Origin: Schoenoplectus triqueter
Lineage: Eukaryota; Streptophyta; Magnoliopsida; Poales; Cyperaceae
Length of the DNA: 28,788 bases
Assembly (NCBI GenBank): GCA_964058805.1
Contig: CAXKVV010000783.1
Span: 1 to 28,788, forward strand
Direction: 5' to 3'
The translations under genes and the position numbers were made by a program. Numbering within the stretch: position 1 is the stretch's first letter; every line of letters begins with the position of its first letter. This document shows, one piece after another, positions 20,662 to 28,788 of the stretch. The notes beneath the pieces were generated by a model. That model did not search any database and was not told the origin of the DNA. It was given only the letters and a program-made list of their open reading frames with translations.

Positions 20662-20664
20662 TTA
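20662..20664. repeat. TTA target-site duplication, left copy
   Basis: TTA precedes AGGAGTGTTTGACACTC and is matched by TTA at 21,914-21,916. A TTA/TAA duplication is the PIF/Harbinger hallmark, though three bases alone are weak evidence. Confidence 0.5.
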
Positions 20665-20837
20665 AGGAGTGTTTGACACTCAATGAAATAACAAAAAGTT
20701 GGAATAGAATAGTTATTCCGACGAATTAATTTGCCAAACAAATTTTAGACTAAGCAGAAGTGTGCAGAATAGTGCTAATCAGGTATATCAATTTATAGGT
20801 GGAATACCGGATTAACTCTCGTCGGAATAACAATTAT

Positions 20838-21775
20838 TGTTTGATTATATTATATTATATTATTATATTATGATTATGATTAAGATTTAGTATTATTATA
20901 TTATTATATTAGATTTATGATTATAATTTATTATTATTATTATCATTATATTATTATTATTAAATTATTATTATCATTATTGTTATTATATCATCGTTAC
21001 CATTAGTATTATTATATTATTATATTATGAATATAAATATGATTATTTTATTATTATATTATTATGATTAAGATTATTTATTATTATATTATTATAATTA
21101 TAATTATTTATAATTATTTTTATGATTATGATTATATTTTTATTATTATATTATAATGATTATGATTATGGTTATATTATTATGATTATGACTATAATTA
21201 TTATTATCATGATTATGATTATATTATTAAAATTATGATTACTTATTATTATTATATTATTATAATTATGATTGTAATTATAATTTATTATTATTATATT
21301 ACTATATTATGTTTATGTTTATATTTTTATTATATTACTATTATAATATTATTATTTATTTTAATTATTTTTAATTATTTTATTATGTTGTATTATATTA
21401 TTATATGTTGATTATATTTATGATTAATTTATTATTATATGACTATAATTTTAATTATTTTTATGATTATGATTATATTTTTATGATTATATTATTATGA
21501 TTATGATTATGGTTATATTATGATGATTATAACTATAATTATTATTATCATGATTGTGATTATGATTATTATATTATGATTACTTATTATTATTATATTA
21601 TTATAATTATGATAATAATTATAATTTATTATTATTATATTACTATATTATGATTATGTTTATATTTTTATTATATTACTATTATAATATTATTATTTAT
21701 TATGATTATTTTTTATTACTTTATTATTATTATTATCTTCATCATTATTATTAGTATCATAATTATTCATATTTT
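20838..21775. repeat. Expanded imperfect ATT/ATTATG microsatellite
   Basis: About 0.94 kb made almost only of TTA, ATT, GATTATGATTA and TATATTATT steps with very few C or G bases. It begins with the same GTTTGATTATATTATATT seed seen in copy 1 of this MITE at about 16,370. Confidence 0.85.
21020..21701. repeat. 341-bp tandem segmental duplication within the microsatellite
   Basis: About 21,020-21,360 and 21,361-21,701 align at a constant offset of 341 bp. ACTATAATTATTATTATCA is at 21,191 and 21,532, and TATATTTTTATTATATTACT is at 21,320 and 21,661. The copies differ by scattered changes and small indels. Confidence 0.75.
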
Positions 21776-21916
21776 AACTATTCTGAGTAACAACTGTCAA
21801 ATGATATTTTTGCTCTTCCGAATAGTTAAGAATATCATTTTCTACCGCTCTTCCAAAAAAAATATTATTCTATTACCATTTCAAAATTATTTCTTAATTT
21901 ATCAAACGAACCCTTA

Positions 21917-23393
21917 GATATCAGTATTTTTGAGTTCGTTTTGCCCGAAACAAATTCGATACAGGCAAGAAGTGTGTTTGGCATTTGGCAATTTCAAAAC
22001 TCTAAAAAGTAAAAACTTGTAATGGAAAAGAAGGAGGGAGAATTTAATGGTTCGCCTTGGCTTTGATGCAAAATAAAAAAAAAACTTATTTTATTAAAAG
22101 ACAAAGAGGCACCACTTCATTAACAAATCGTGATACTCTCAGGCGCATTCTGACTTTTACGAGCGTGCGCGGATTTTGACAGGTGGACCCCGCAGAGGAA
22201 AACAGCAAACAGGAAGATTTAATTGACAAAATACTTATTTGATATGAGTATGACCATGCCAAATCTGCAAACTGCGAAATAATTGAAGATCAGAGAAAAT
22301 AAAATTTTGAAAGCTAAAATGACTTTCGTATACAAATACTATCTTCGTCTAATATCCTAATGAGTCCCATTTGGAAGTCCATTTTAATAATTTTCACACA
22401 ATTTTTCATTTTTTAATCAAATTTTTATAATTTAAAGTTTAATAATTCTAAAAAAATTGACTTATTGTTTTAAATATTATGTAAGAATTATTTATTTAAT
22501 AAAATATAATATCTGAAAGATGACTCTTAAAAAACTTCGAGCATACAAAAATTTATACCCTTTTAAATTCTAAATACATTCTAAGTAATACAAAATTTCA
22601 ATTTAAGTCGTTCAAATGTTGTTGCCTCGAAATATAGAATACATGTCGCTCTTATATTTAGTTTCACGAGAACATATAATTAGAACTATCCAATTTTAAA
22701 CATATAATCACTACTTTTTCCAAATATCATGTCATATTGATTTAACTCTTAAAAATATCAATTAGTTTGAAGCATTAGCAGTATTTCAAAATGGTCTACA
22801 AAAAAGAATAGGTGGCTGCTTCCGCTTAATCCTCATGTCAAGAACTAAGAAATCCACAGGAAACAAAAAGTCACCGTTTTTGAGTAAAACATCTTCTAGC
22901 ATACCATATTATTCTTCAATATATCTATCAGTGAGTTGGTGAATTATTTTTTTAATATATCTGTCAGCGAGTTGTAAAATTACCTCAGTGGCTTTTCTTG
23001 TCGTCCAAATAAATTTTGTAGGACTGAACAAGCATCGATCTGATATGAATTAATTTTTCAAGCCAAGCAACAGAGATTTTACATGCACGCAATTTATAAG
23101 ATGAATAAAGAAGGCGGCCTAACCACCCATTTAATTTTTATTTTATTTTTTAAATTGAAGAGGTTACTGGTCAGTATCATCATTTACTACCCTATTATAG
23201 GGTGCGGCTTATAGGCCCTGCTGCCCCGTGCAATTGGAAATTTTTTACATTATATAAACATCGGTATTCTTACGTTCGGATCATAATCAAATCTAATACT
23301 ATGATTACTTCTTTACTAAATGGCCAAGAAGAGGTGGCATCTCAGTGTCAAGATGTCAGTAACTTGACCAACTAATGAAAAACTGTTATTATT
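21917..23393. other. AT-rich intergenic DNA, nothing recognised
   Basis: At 22,905-22,985 ATATCTATCAGTGAGTTG and ATATCTGTCAGCGAGTTG form a short direct repeat about 48 bp apart. Otherwise no gene, RNA or element is supported. Confidence 0.45.
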
Positions 23394-23730
23394 GTAGAAA
23401 AATATGATCATAGATTTATTTCAAAAGAATAAAAAAAATTAAAAATAAAAGAAGTTCATAGATATATTTTTTATTTATAGATTAGTCTGTTAAGTTTTAT
23501 ATAATTTCATTAATGTTTGATAGTCCATCAAAAACCGTTAATTTCAAAACGTTGCAAACATTAGTGAAAGACCTTTGACAATCTTTAATGAAGTCTCAAA
23601 CATTAACGAAATTAAATCATATTTGACGGGCTATCAATCTACCATTAAAAAAACATATCTATAAATTTTTGTCTATTTTTAGAATTTTTTCTATTTTTTT
23701 GGAATAAATAACAAGATCTTATTATTCTAC
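23394..23730. mobile_element. Foldback MITE, family A copy 3
   Basis: The left end GTAGAAAAATATGATC mirrors the right end GATCTTATTATTCTAC. The arms include ATAGATATATTTTTTATTTA against AACATATCTATAAATTTTTG. The centre has TTAATGTTTGATAGTCCATC and the reverse form CAAACATTAACGAAATTAAA, as in the copies at 5,484 and 15,049. No coding potential and no clear target duplication. Confidence 0.7.
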
Positions 23731-25201
23731 AAGAAATAACAGTAGGTTTAGAGCCGTAATAAAAATAACAATGACGAATAGACAATTTCCATCCCAAATC
23801 AATTTTGACCAGTCAAGGTATTCGTTAAATTTCAGCGTTTTCATAATGAAAAGTGTTAAAATCCTGTAATTAATCTATCAACGAATTTAGCAATTGCCTT
23901 CGCCATTTAATTGTTTATTAGAATAAGCGATTACGGTGCGATTGAACCATTTATTCCTTTATGACGACAAACACTTTATGAGGTGGCCAGCACCATGTTG
24001 TCAACATAAACGAAATTAATTTTCATTCAATTATTTATTAATTCTAGCATATGTTATTCAAAAACATACTAAACTTTTTTTTTAAAATAGATAAACAATT
24101 AAATTAGCTCTGATTAATTTTCTGTCAAGCGCTTCAATTAAATTCTCCCACCAGCAAATATAACTTTCTTTTATTAATTCTACCCGAGATCTCATTGCCA
24201 ATGAAAAGGAAAAAAATGAAGAGAAACCCGGAAATAAAATGAATTCACAATAGACTTTTGTTTAATGGAGATATTAAATATTTTTCACTTTATCATCTAA
24301 GTTTATAAACATAATCCGTCTGAATCAGTCTATACGTGTCGCTCGACCCGACCAATATGCTCTGAGTCATGTTGTAAAAATTTCATACATAATTATTATG
24401 CTGCACTAAATTTTCTATTGACATTTTGTAGGCAATTCTGTGTAAAAGATTACACACCCAAATGCCATTGAATTTGTATATATTGTTGTTCCCTCTTCCT
24501 CATCATCCGTTTATATTTGCAATTGAAATCTGTATTATGCATATATTATATCACAGTCTGTTCAAAATATAAGCATATGTTTGTTACTTTCGTTTAATAT
24601 TTAAATACTAATTCATACAATAACTAATACTTATCCAATAATGCGCATCGACAATGCTTATTCATACATATATTAAAAAAAAATAGAAATTGATGCGACA
24701 CAAACAAATTCCACAACGATTCTTCAAGCCAAAAAAAAGATAGAAAAAAATTTGGTTTCTTCAGTAAAAAGAATAATAATGGAATGAATTAGAGAATTAA
24801 TAAGTTCAACGGTCATAAAATTGATACCGCATATCTTCCATGAATGATGTTATACAGTTATAGTAATAATCATTTTTTTTATCAAAAACGAATAAAAATC
24901 GAATCAGTCACTAATTAATGCAACGGGAATGAAATCTCTGTAGAATCTTTTCATTAATTAATCGATACGAACCGCTCCACAAAAAGCTTGTCGAGGAAGC
25001 ATCCTTGCAGTCCGAGTAGAGCAATCTCACCAGTAAAAAGGTATGGCAGCGGAATGTGCGTGTCCAGCCGAACGGACCGAGTCGCCCATTTCCTTCCCGA
25101 ATCACACCTTAATGTATTCGTGGTAGACACGACATGACCAGCTCACACACAAAATCATTCCCACCTTCTCTCACTTGTTCTTATGGCGTAATCTCTTTTT
25201 A
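23731..25201. other. Intergenic DNA leading up to the F-box remnant
   Basis: 23,731-24,900 is AT-rich with nothing recognised. 24,950-25,110 is richer in GC and may be the former promoter region of the F-box gene. The 64-codon minus-strand frame there has no known motif. Confidence 0.4.
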
Positions 25202-25216
25202 AAACCCTAACCCTAG
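25202..25216 (+). promoter_or_regulatory. Telo-box AAACCCTAACCCTAG
   Basis: AAACCCTAACCCTAG occurs 13 bases before the ATG of the F-box remnant. Telo-boxes (AAACCCTAA) are common near the transcription start of plant genes. Two telomere-like units do not indicate a telomere. Confidence 0.55.
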
Positions 25217-25228
25217 CGCGAACATCCA

Positions 25229-25554
25229 ATGTAAGGAGAGGGGGGAGAAGAGACTCGCCCTTGCAGCCACAACTGGGCGGAGCTTCAGCGAGATGTGCTT
25301 ATTGTGATTTTTCTGAGGGTCGGGTTAATGGAGGTGCTTAGAGCCGCTGAATCGGTATGTCGGCCATGGCGGAGGGTTGCGAAAGAGGAACCAACTCTCC
25401 GGCAAAGAATCAACATGACGAACCATGGCTACGGTTGTGATGCATTCTTACCGACGGATCCTACTCTGCCTGCTATTGATCGGAGTGGCCGCCAACTTGA
25501 GTTCTCGGTTGAATACTTTGGGGATGATGACCTGCTCGAGTATATCTGCGAGAG
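25229..25554 (+). pseudogene. F-box/LRR protein exon 1 (SKIP19/FBL23-like), broken
   Basis: F-box proteins of this type are substrate receptors of SCF ubiquitin ligases: the N-terminal F-box binds SKP1 and the C-terminal leucine-rich repeats bind the target. The frame from 25,235 reads GEGGEETRPCSHNWAELQRD, then LIVIFLRVGLMEVLRAAESV and CRPWRRVAKEEPTLRQRINM, which matches the NWxELPRD…VCSSWR…WRxIDM pattern of this plant family. AIDRSGRQLEFSVEYFGDDD and LLEYICER match the segment between F-box and LRRs. The exon ends at AGAG|GTGATA (25,554/25,555), a good donor at the usual place. The expected start ATG (25,229-25,231) is followed directly by an in-frame TAA (25,232-25,234), and the next in-frame ATG (25,328) would drop half of the F-box. 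The family usually has about 300 residues, and no LRR exon was found in the next 3.2 kb. Hence a pseudogene or dead 5' fragment, unless sequencing error explains the stop. Confidence 0.75.
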
Positions 25555-27334
25555 GTGATACCTCCATTTTTTTTTACTTTTTATATTTTCTACTTAATTT
25601 CGACTTTGCAGAACAGCTGCATACCTTCATTTTAAGCTTTTTGTGCTAACGATTAGTTTATGATTGATAAAGATTCCGCCAATTTTTATGTCCGTCCTCT
25701 TATCTCGCTCCAGGAGAGCAAATTCTCCACCGTTTTCTCCACTAAAGCCACCTCTGTTTCTCAATCGCTCACTCTCAGAGAGTGATTTCTCATCTGCCCT
25801 TCCCGCTTTTAGAGGTCGATATCTCGATCCTTTGTCCAACCTAGAGCTAACAGTCTTCATTGTCTTACACCTCACAGTCACGAACACCCGCTATCATAAC
25901 ATGCATGTTGACGTTTCATAACAATATATGCCTTATTCTGAGGGACAGGGATGTGGCCATGTGGACTGCAAAAGGCCAGGGCTCAGCAAAATTAGATAAG
26001 TTGTGTTCTGTTTCTCTATAAATCCGGTTCCAGTTTGCACATGTACCTTTCGAATTCTGCTCGTTCAAATTTCTTTTTCTGAAATTGGAATTAATTAGAC
26101 AACAAAGTTAAAATTCAATGTTAACTCTTGACTTCTTTTCCTGATCCTAGCTGGCCTGCTTTTCCTAATTTGGCTCGCTATGCATGGGCTTGAAGTTGTC
26201 CTTATATAAATTGGTTTTTGAGAAAGAAGACAGTCTATGTGTTTTTTTTGAATGAAGGTCTATTTTTAATAATTTAATTGCATCATACCAAAAATTACTT
26301 TTTTAATTAAAACCTGTAAATATGTTTTTTCTTTCTTGATGCCAGCCTAAAAATGGAGTTACAAAATGAATGTGTAACTAAGAACAATATTCATTTTCAG
26401 TGGATTCTTTGCAACAATCTTTGGGATAACAGTTCGTAGTATAAAATTCTTAAAGGACAAAAGATCCTAGAAGCAAAAGCAACTGGAGGTGGTGCATGGT
26501 AAAGCTCAAGTGATGTGACGCATGTCATGGAGAGAGGAGGGAAAGGAGAGAGGATTCTGGAGTTAATCTATGTTTCGTGATCTCAGCTGTTCATTTTTTT
26601 TTGTCTTTGGATGAAAAATAGGCATGAATTAAAATCTAAAACAAACATTAGGACAAATAAAAAATATAAACTTAAGGGAGAGCGTCTCTTCTTCTTCCAA
26701 AGCTCTTCATTTGTTCTTTCAAATAGAGAAATAGAACATCTTGTCTAATTTTTTCTCTTTTGTTCTCTTTTTAGGCAATTTTGTCCGCTCAATACAACTC
26801 ATCCATTATAAATGTCTGTCTGGTGCGTTTGGCACAGAAATATAAGAACTTGTTAGTATTTTTTCTATTTTTTTTTATTTTGCTCCCATTTAAATTTTCA
26901 GGGCTTATCATTACCATGCTCTTAGTGTCAATATCATCTGCAGAGCTAAAACTGAAAGTCATGGATGAAATACATATTGATGGTTTTACAAGTGAAAGGC
27001 AAGAAGGTTGTATTTGAGCTTGTATTAGTTATTGTATTCTTGTTGATTTGGGAAATAAAATCTAGGAAGTTTAACAATTGGTTTTCAATGAAGGTGCCTG
27101 AGAGCTGCGTGTCCTTGCTGCCACTGGTTCTCATTTTTGAAGTGAGGTTTTGATTTATATATCACCATATTTTATTTTTGTTGCTCTAATTAGGTTCTAT
27201 GCTTTATTTTTTTTGCTTGTCCTTCATGTAACTATTTCTCTTTTGGCAATTTGGGAATGTTGCTTCTACTCATCTCTAATTTACATTTGCCTTGCACATG
27301 TATCCCAGCACAAATGAGGGAATTCCAATCTATA
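25555..27334. other. Region downstream of the F-box remnant, no LRR exon recognised
   Basis: A good acceptor (CGACTTTGCAG|AACAGC) at about 25,613 follows the donor by about 60 bp, but what follows does not read as LRR. 25,690-25,910 is less AT-rich and open in two frames (SVLLSRSRRANSPPF in one), with no known motif. Further acceptor-like sites are at 26,400 (ATTTTCAG) and 26,902 (AAATTTTCAG). A hydrophobic open frame at 26,781-27,017 and its overlapping neighbours have no family likeness. Untranslated or intronic sequence of a former gene is possible. Confidence 0.35.
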
Positions 27335-28788
27335 ATCCTTTTAATTTTTCTTAGAAATTTTCTTTAAATTATGATCAAGATTTTCCTTTAATATGCTTGA
27401 TCAAGGAAGGTCTTTAACATTTTATCATCAATAATTTCCTGACAAAAGAGAACACTACTAAATTTATAAATAATGGTATGAAAGGTTATATGATATTAAT
27501 CTCAAGCATATTACTAATAAGTAATAACAAATACATAATGTTATAGATTTAAGCCATCTAAAAAAATACTCGATCAAAATAAAAGAACAATTTATGATAA
27601 AATTAAAAGAATTAGAGTTTTGTAAATACTTTCTTCTCTAATTCTTTTAATTTTGATCGGGTATTTTTTAAATGATGATGTGAAAGGTTATATGATATTA
27701 ATCTCAATTATATTAATAATAACAAACACATAATGTTGCAGATTTAAGTCATTTAAAAAATATTCGATCAATGTAAAAGAAATCTTCTGACGAAATTAAA
27801 AAAATTAGAGTTTTGTAAATATTTTTTTCTCTAATTCTTTTAATTTTTTCAGAAATTTTCTTTTATTTTGATTGGGTATTTTTTAAATGATGGTGTGAAA
27901 GGTTATATGATAATTTTAATCTCAAGCATATTAATAGCAAACACATAATGTTGTAAATTTAAGTCATTTAAAAAATATTCGATCAAAATAAAAGAAAATT
28001 TCAGACAAAAATTAAAAGAATTAGAGTTTTGTAAATACTTTCTTTCTCTAATTCTTTTAGTTTTGTCAGATTTTTTTTATTTTGACTGAGTATTTTTAAA
28101 TGATGGTTTGAAAGGTTATATGATATTAATCTCAAGTATATTAATAATAACAAACACATAATGTTATAAATTGAAGCCATTTAAAAAATATTTGATCAAA
28201 ATAAAAGAAAATTTCTGACAAAATTGAAATAATTAGAGTTTTGTAAATATTTTTTTCTCTAATTCTTTCAATTTTGTCAGAAATTTTCTTTTATTTTGAT
28301 TGGTTTTTTTTTAAATTATGGTGTGAAAGATTATATGATATTTGTAATCTCAAACATATTAACAATAACAAACACATAATGTTGTAGATTTAAGCCATTT
28401 AAAAAATATTCGATCAAAATAAAAGAAAATTTCGGACAAAACTAAAAGAATTAGAGTTTTGTAAATACTTTTTTCTTTAATTCTTTTAGTTTTGTTAGAA
28501 ATTTTCTTTTATTTTGATCATGTATTTTTTAATTGATGATGTGAAAGGTTAATATTAATCTCAAGTATATTAATAATAACAAATACACAACGTTGTAGAT
28601 TTAAGTCATTTAAAAAAAATACTTGATCAACATAAAAGAAAAAATTCTGAGAAAATTAAATGAATTAGAGTTTGGGAAATATTTTTCTCTAATTCTTTTA
28701 ATTTTCAGAAATTTTCTTTTATTTTGATCAATTTTGGCTTAAATCTACGACATTGCTTTTGTTATTATTTATTATGCTTGAGATTAAT
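27335..28788. repeat. Tandem array of hairpin-forming, MITE-derived units, period about 215 bp
   Basis: The marker GAAAGGTTATATGAT (or close variants) occurs at 27,480, 27,682, 27,897, 28,110, 28,325 and 28,543, giving spacings of 202, 215, 213, 215 and 218 bp. Each unit runs ATTAATCTCAAG, an AT-rich part with AACAAACACATAATGTTG, GATTTAAGCCATTTAAAAAA, then a palindrome. In the palindrome GATCAAAATAAAAGAAAATT…AATTAGAG is followed by a roughly 20-base loop (TTTTGTAAATA) and the inverted CTCTAATTC…TTTTATTTTGAT. Arms are about 50-60 bp. A partial right arm at 27,335-27,375 precedes the first full unit. The array reaches the window end and may continue. No coding capacity. Confidence 0.85.
28552..28788. 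mobile_element. Complete foldback (MITE-like) unit closing the array
   Basis: It starts ATTAATCTCAAGTATATT and ends, at the last base of the window, with the inverted ATTATGCTTGAGATTAAT. Arms of roughly 100-120 bp pair along their length (GATTTAAGTC against GGCTTAAATCTACG, AATTAGAG against CTCTAATT). Unlike the upstream units its right arm is complete, so it probably shows the ancestral element. The target duplication lies outside the window. Confidence 0.7.

Larger units (their letters stand above)
20665..21913. mobile_element. PIF/Harbinger (Tourist)-like MITE, copy 2, swollen by a microsatellite
   Basis: The left end AGGAGTGTTTGACACTC pairs with the right end, which reads GGGTTCGTTTGATAAATT inward. 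Subterminal GGAATAGAATAGTTATTCC and the right-hand GAATAGTTAAGAATATC continue the relation. Borders carry TTA on both sides. The GGGTGTGTTTGG-type end with TTA duplication is typical of plant Tourist-like MITEs. Such elements are normally a few hundred bp. This one is 1,249 bp because about 0.9 kb of ATT/ATG simple repeat fills the middle. No transposase remains, and the hydrophobic frame at 21,702-21,917 is repeat translation. Confidence 0.7.

Noticed and set aside
21702..21917. 71-codon hydrophobic open frame, Ile-rich
   Set aside because: It is translation of the ATT/ATC microsatellite and the MITE end.
24911..25105. 64-codon minus-strand frame upstream of the F-box remnant
   Set aside because: It has no recognisable motif and lies where the F-box promoter would be.
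25202..25216. Interstitial telomere repeat
   Set aside because: There are only two units next to a gene start; a promoter telo-box is the simpler reading.
26781..27153. Overlapping short open frames on both strands
   Set aside because: They contradict one another in frame and strand, and none shows a known domain.
27335..28788. CRISPR array (regular repeats)
   Set aside because: The whole 215-bp unit is repeated with no unique spacers, units are internally palindromic, and the setting is a plant genome.

Overview
This looks like a nuclear intergenic stretch from a flowering plant, probably a eudicot. The sequence is strongly AT-rich. It holds plant-type transposon debris (hAT, PIF/Harbinger-like, Mutator-like and foldback MITEs, and a long LTR) and an F-box/LRR-type exon with a plant telo-box in front of it. 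I see no bacterial, organellar, rRNA or tRNA genes and no intact protein-coding gene. Almost every long open frame is chance or lies inside a repeat.

Layout. 1-5,480 is AT-rich intergenic DNA with a GAGCC-rich inverted-repeat remnant (about 780-1,221), an ACACGTG-rich element (about 2,262-3,165) that may carry the C-terminal end of a hAT transposase, and a tandem pair of hairpin-forming repeats (4,130-4,297). 5,484-6,440 holds two foldback MITEs. 7,285-14,600 is a broken hAT transposon on the minus strand. Its TATA box, ATG-free leader, 5' UTR intron, N-terminal low-complexity region, BED-finger region and the first half of the RNase-H-like catalytic domain can all be followed. The C-terminal half is missing.

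That hAT gene is split by a 4,953-bp element (8,414-13,366) with TG...CA ends and a 5-bp target duplication (CGGGT). I see no second LTR and no gag/pol domains, so it is best read as a solo LTR or large LTR fragment.

15,000-24,000 is a graveyard of small non-autonomous elements: two more members of the 5,484 MITE family (15,049 and 23,394), two copies of a PIF/Harbinger-like MITE (16,208 and 20,665), a 160-bp hAT MITE with a perfect 8-bp target duplication (18,804) and a second, older hAT MITE (19,677). The second PIF-like copy has a roughly 0.9-kb expanded ATT/ATG microsatellite inside it.

25,202-25,554 is the only host-gene signal: exon 1 of an F-box/LRR protein of the SKIP19/FBL23 type, with an in-frame stop at codon 2 and no recognisable LRR exon downstream. 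From about 27,335 to the window end there is a tandem array with a period near 215 bp. Each unit has a long internal palindrome, and the last unit closes as a full foldback element exactly at the window edge. No set of genes here works together as a pathway. The window mainly records successive transposon insertions and their decay.
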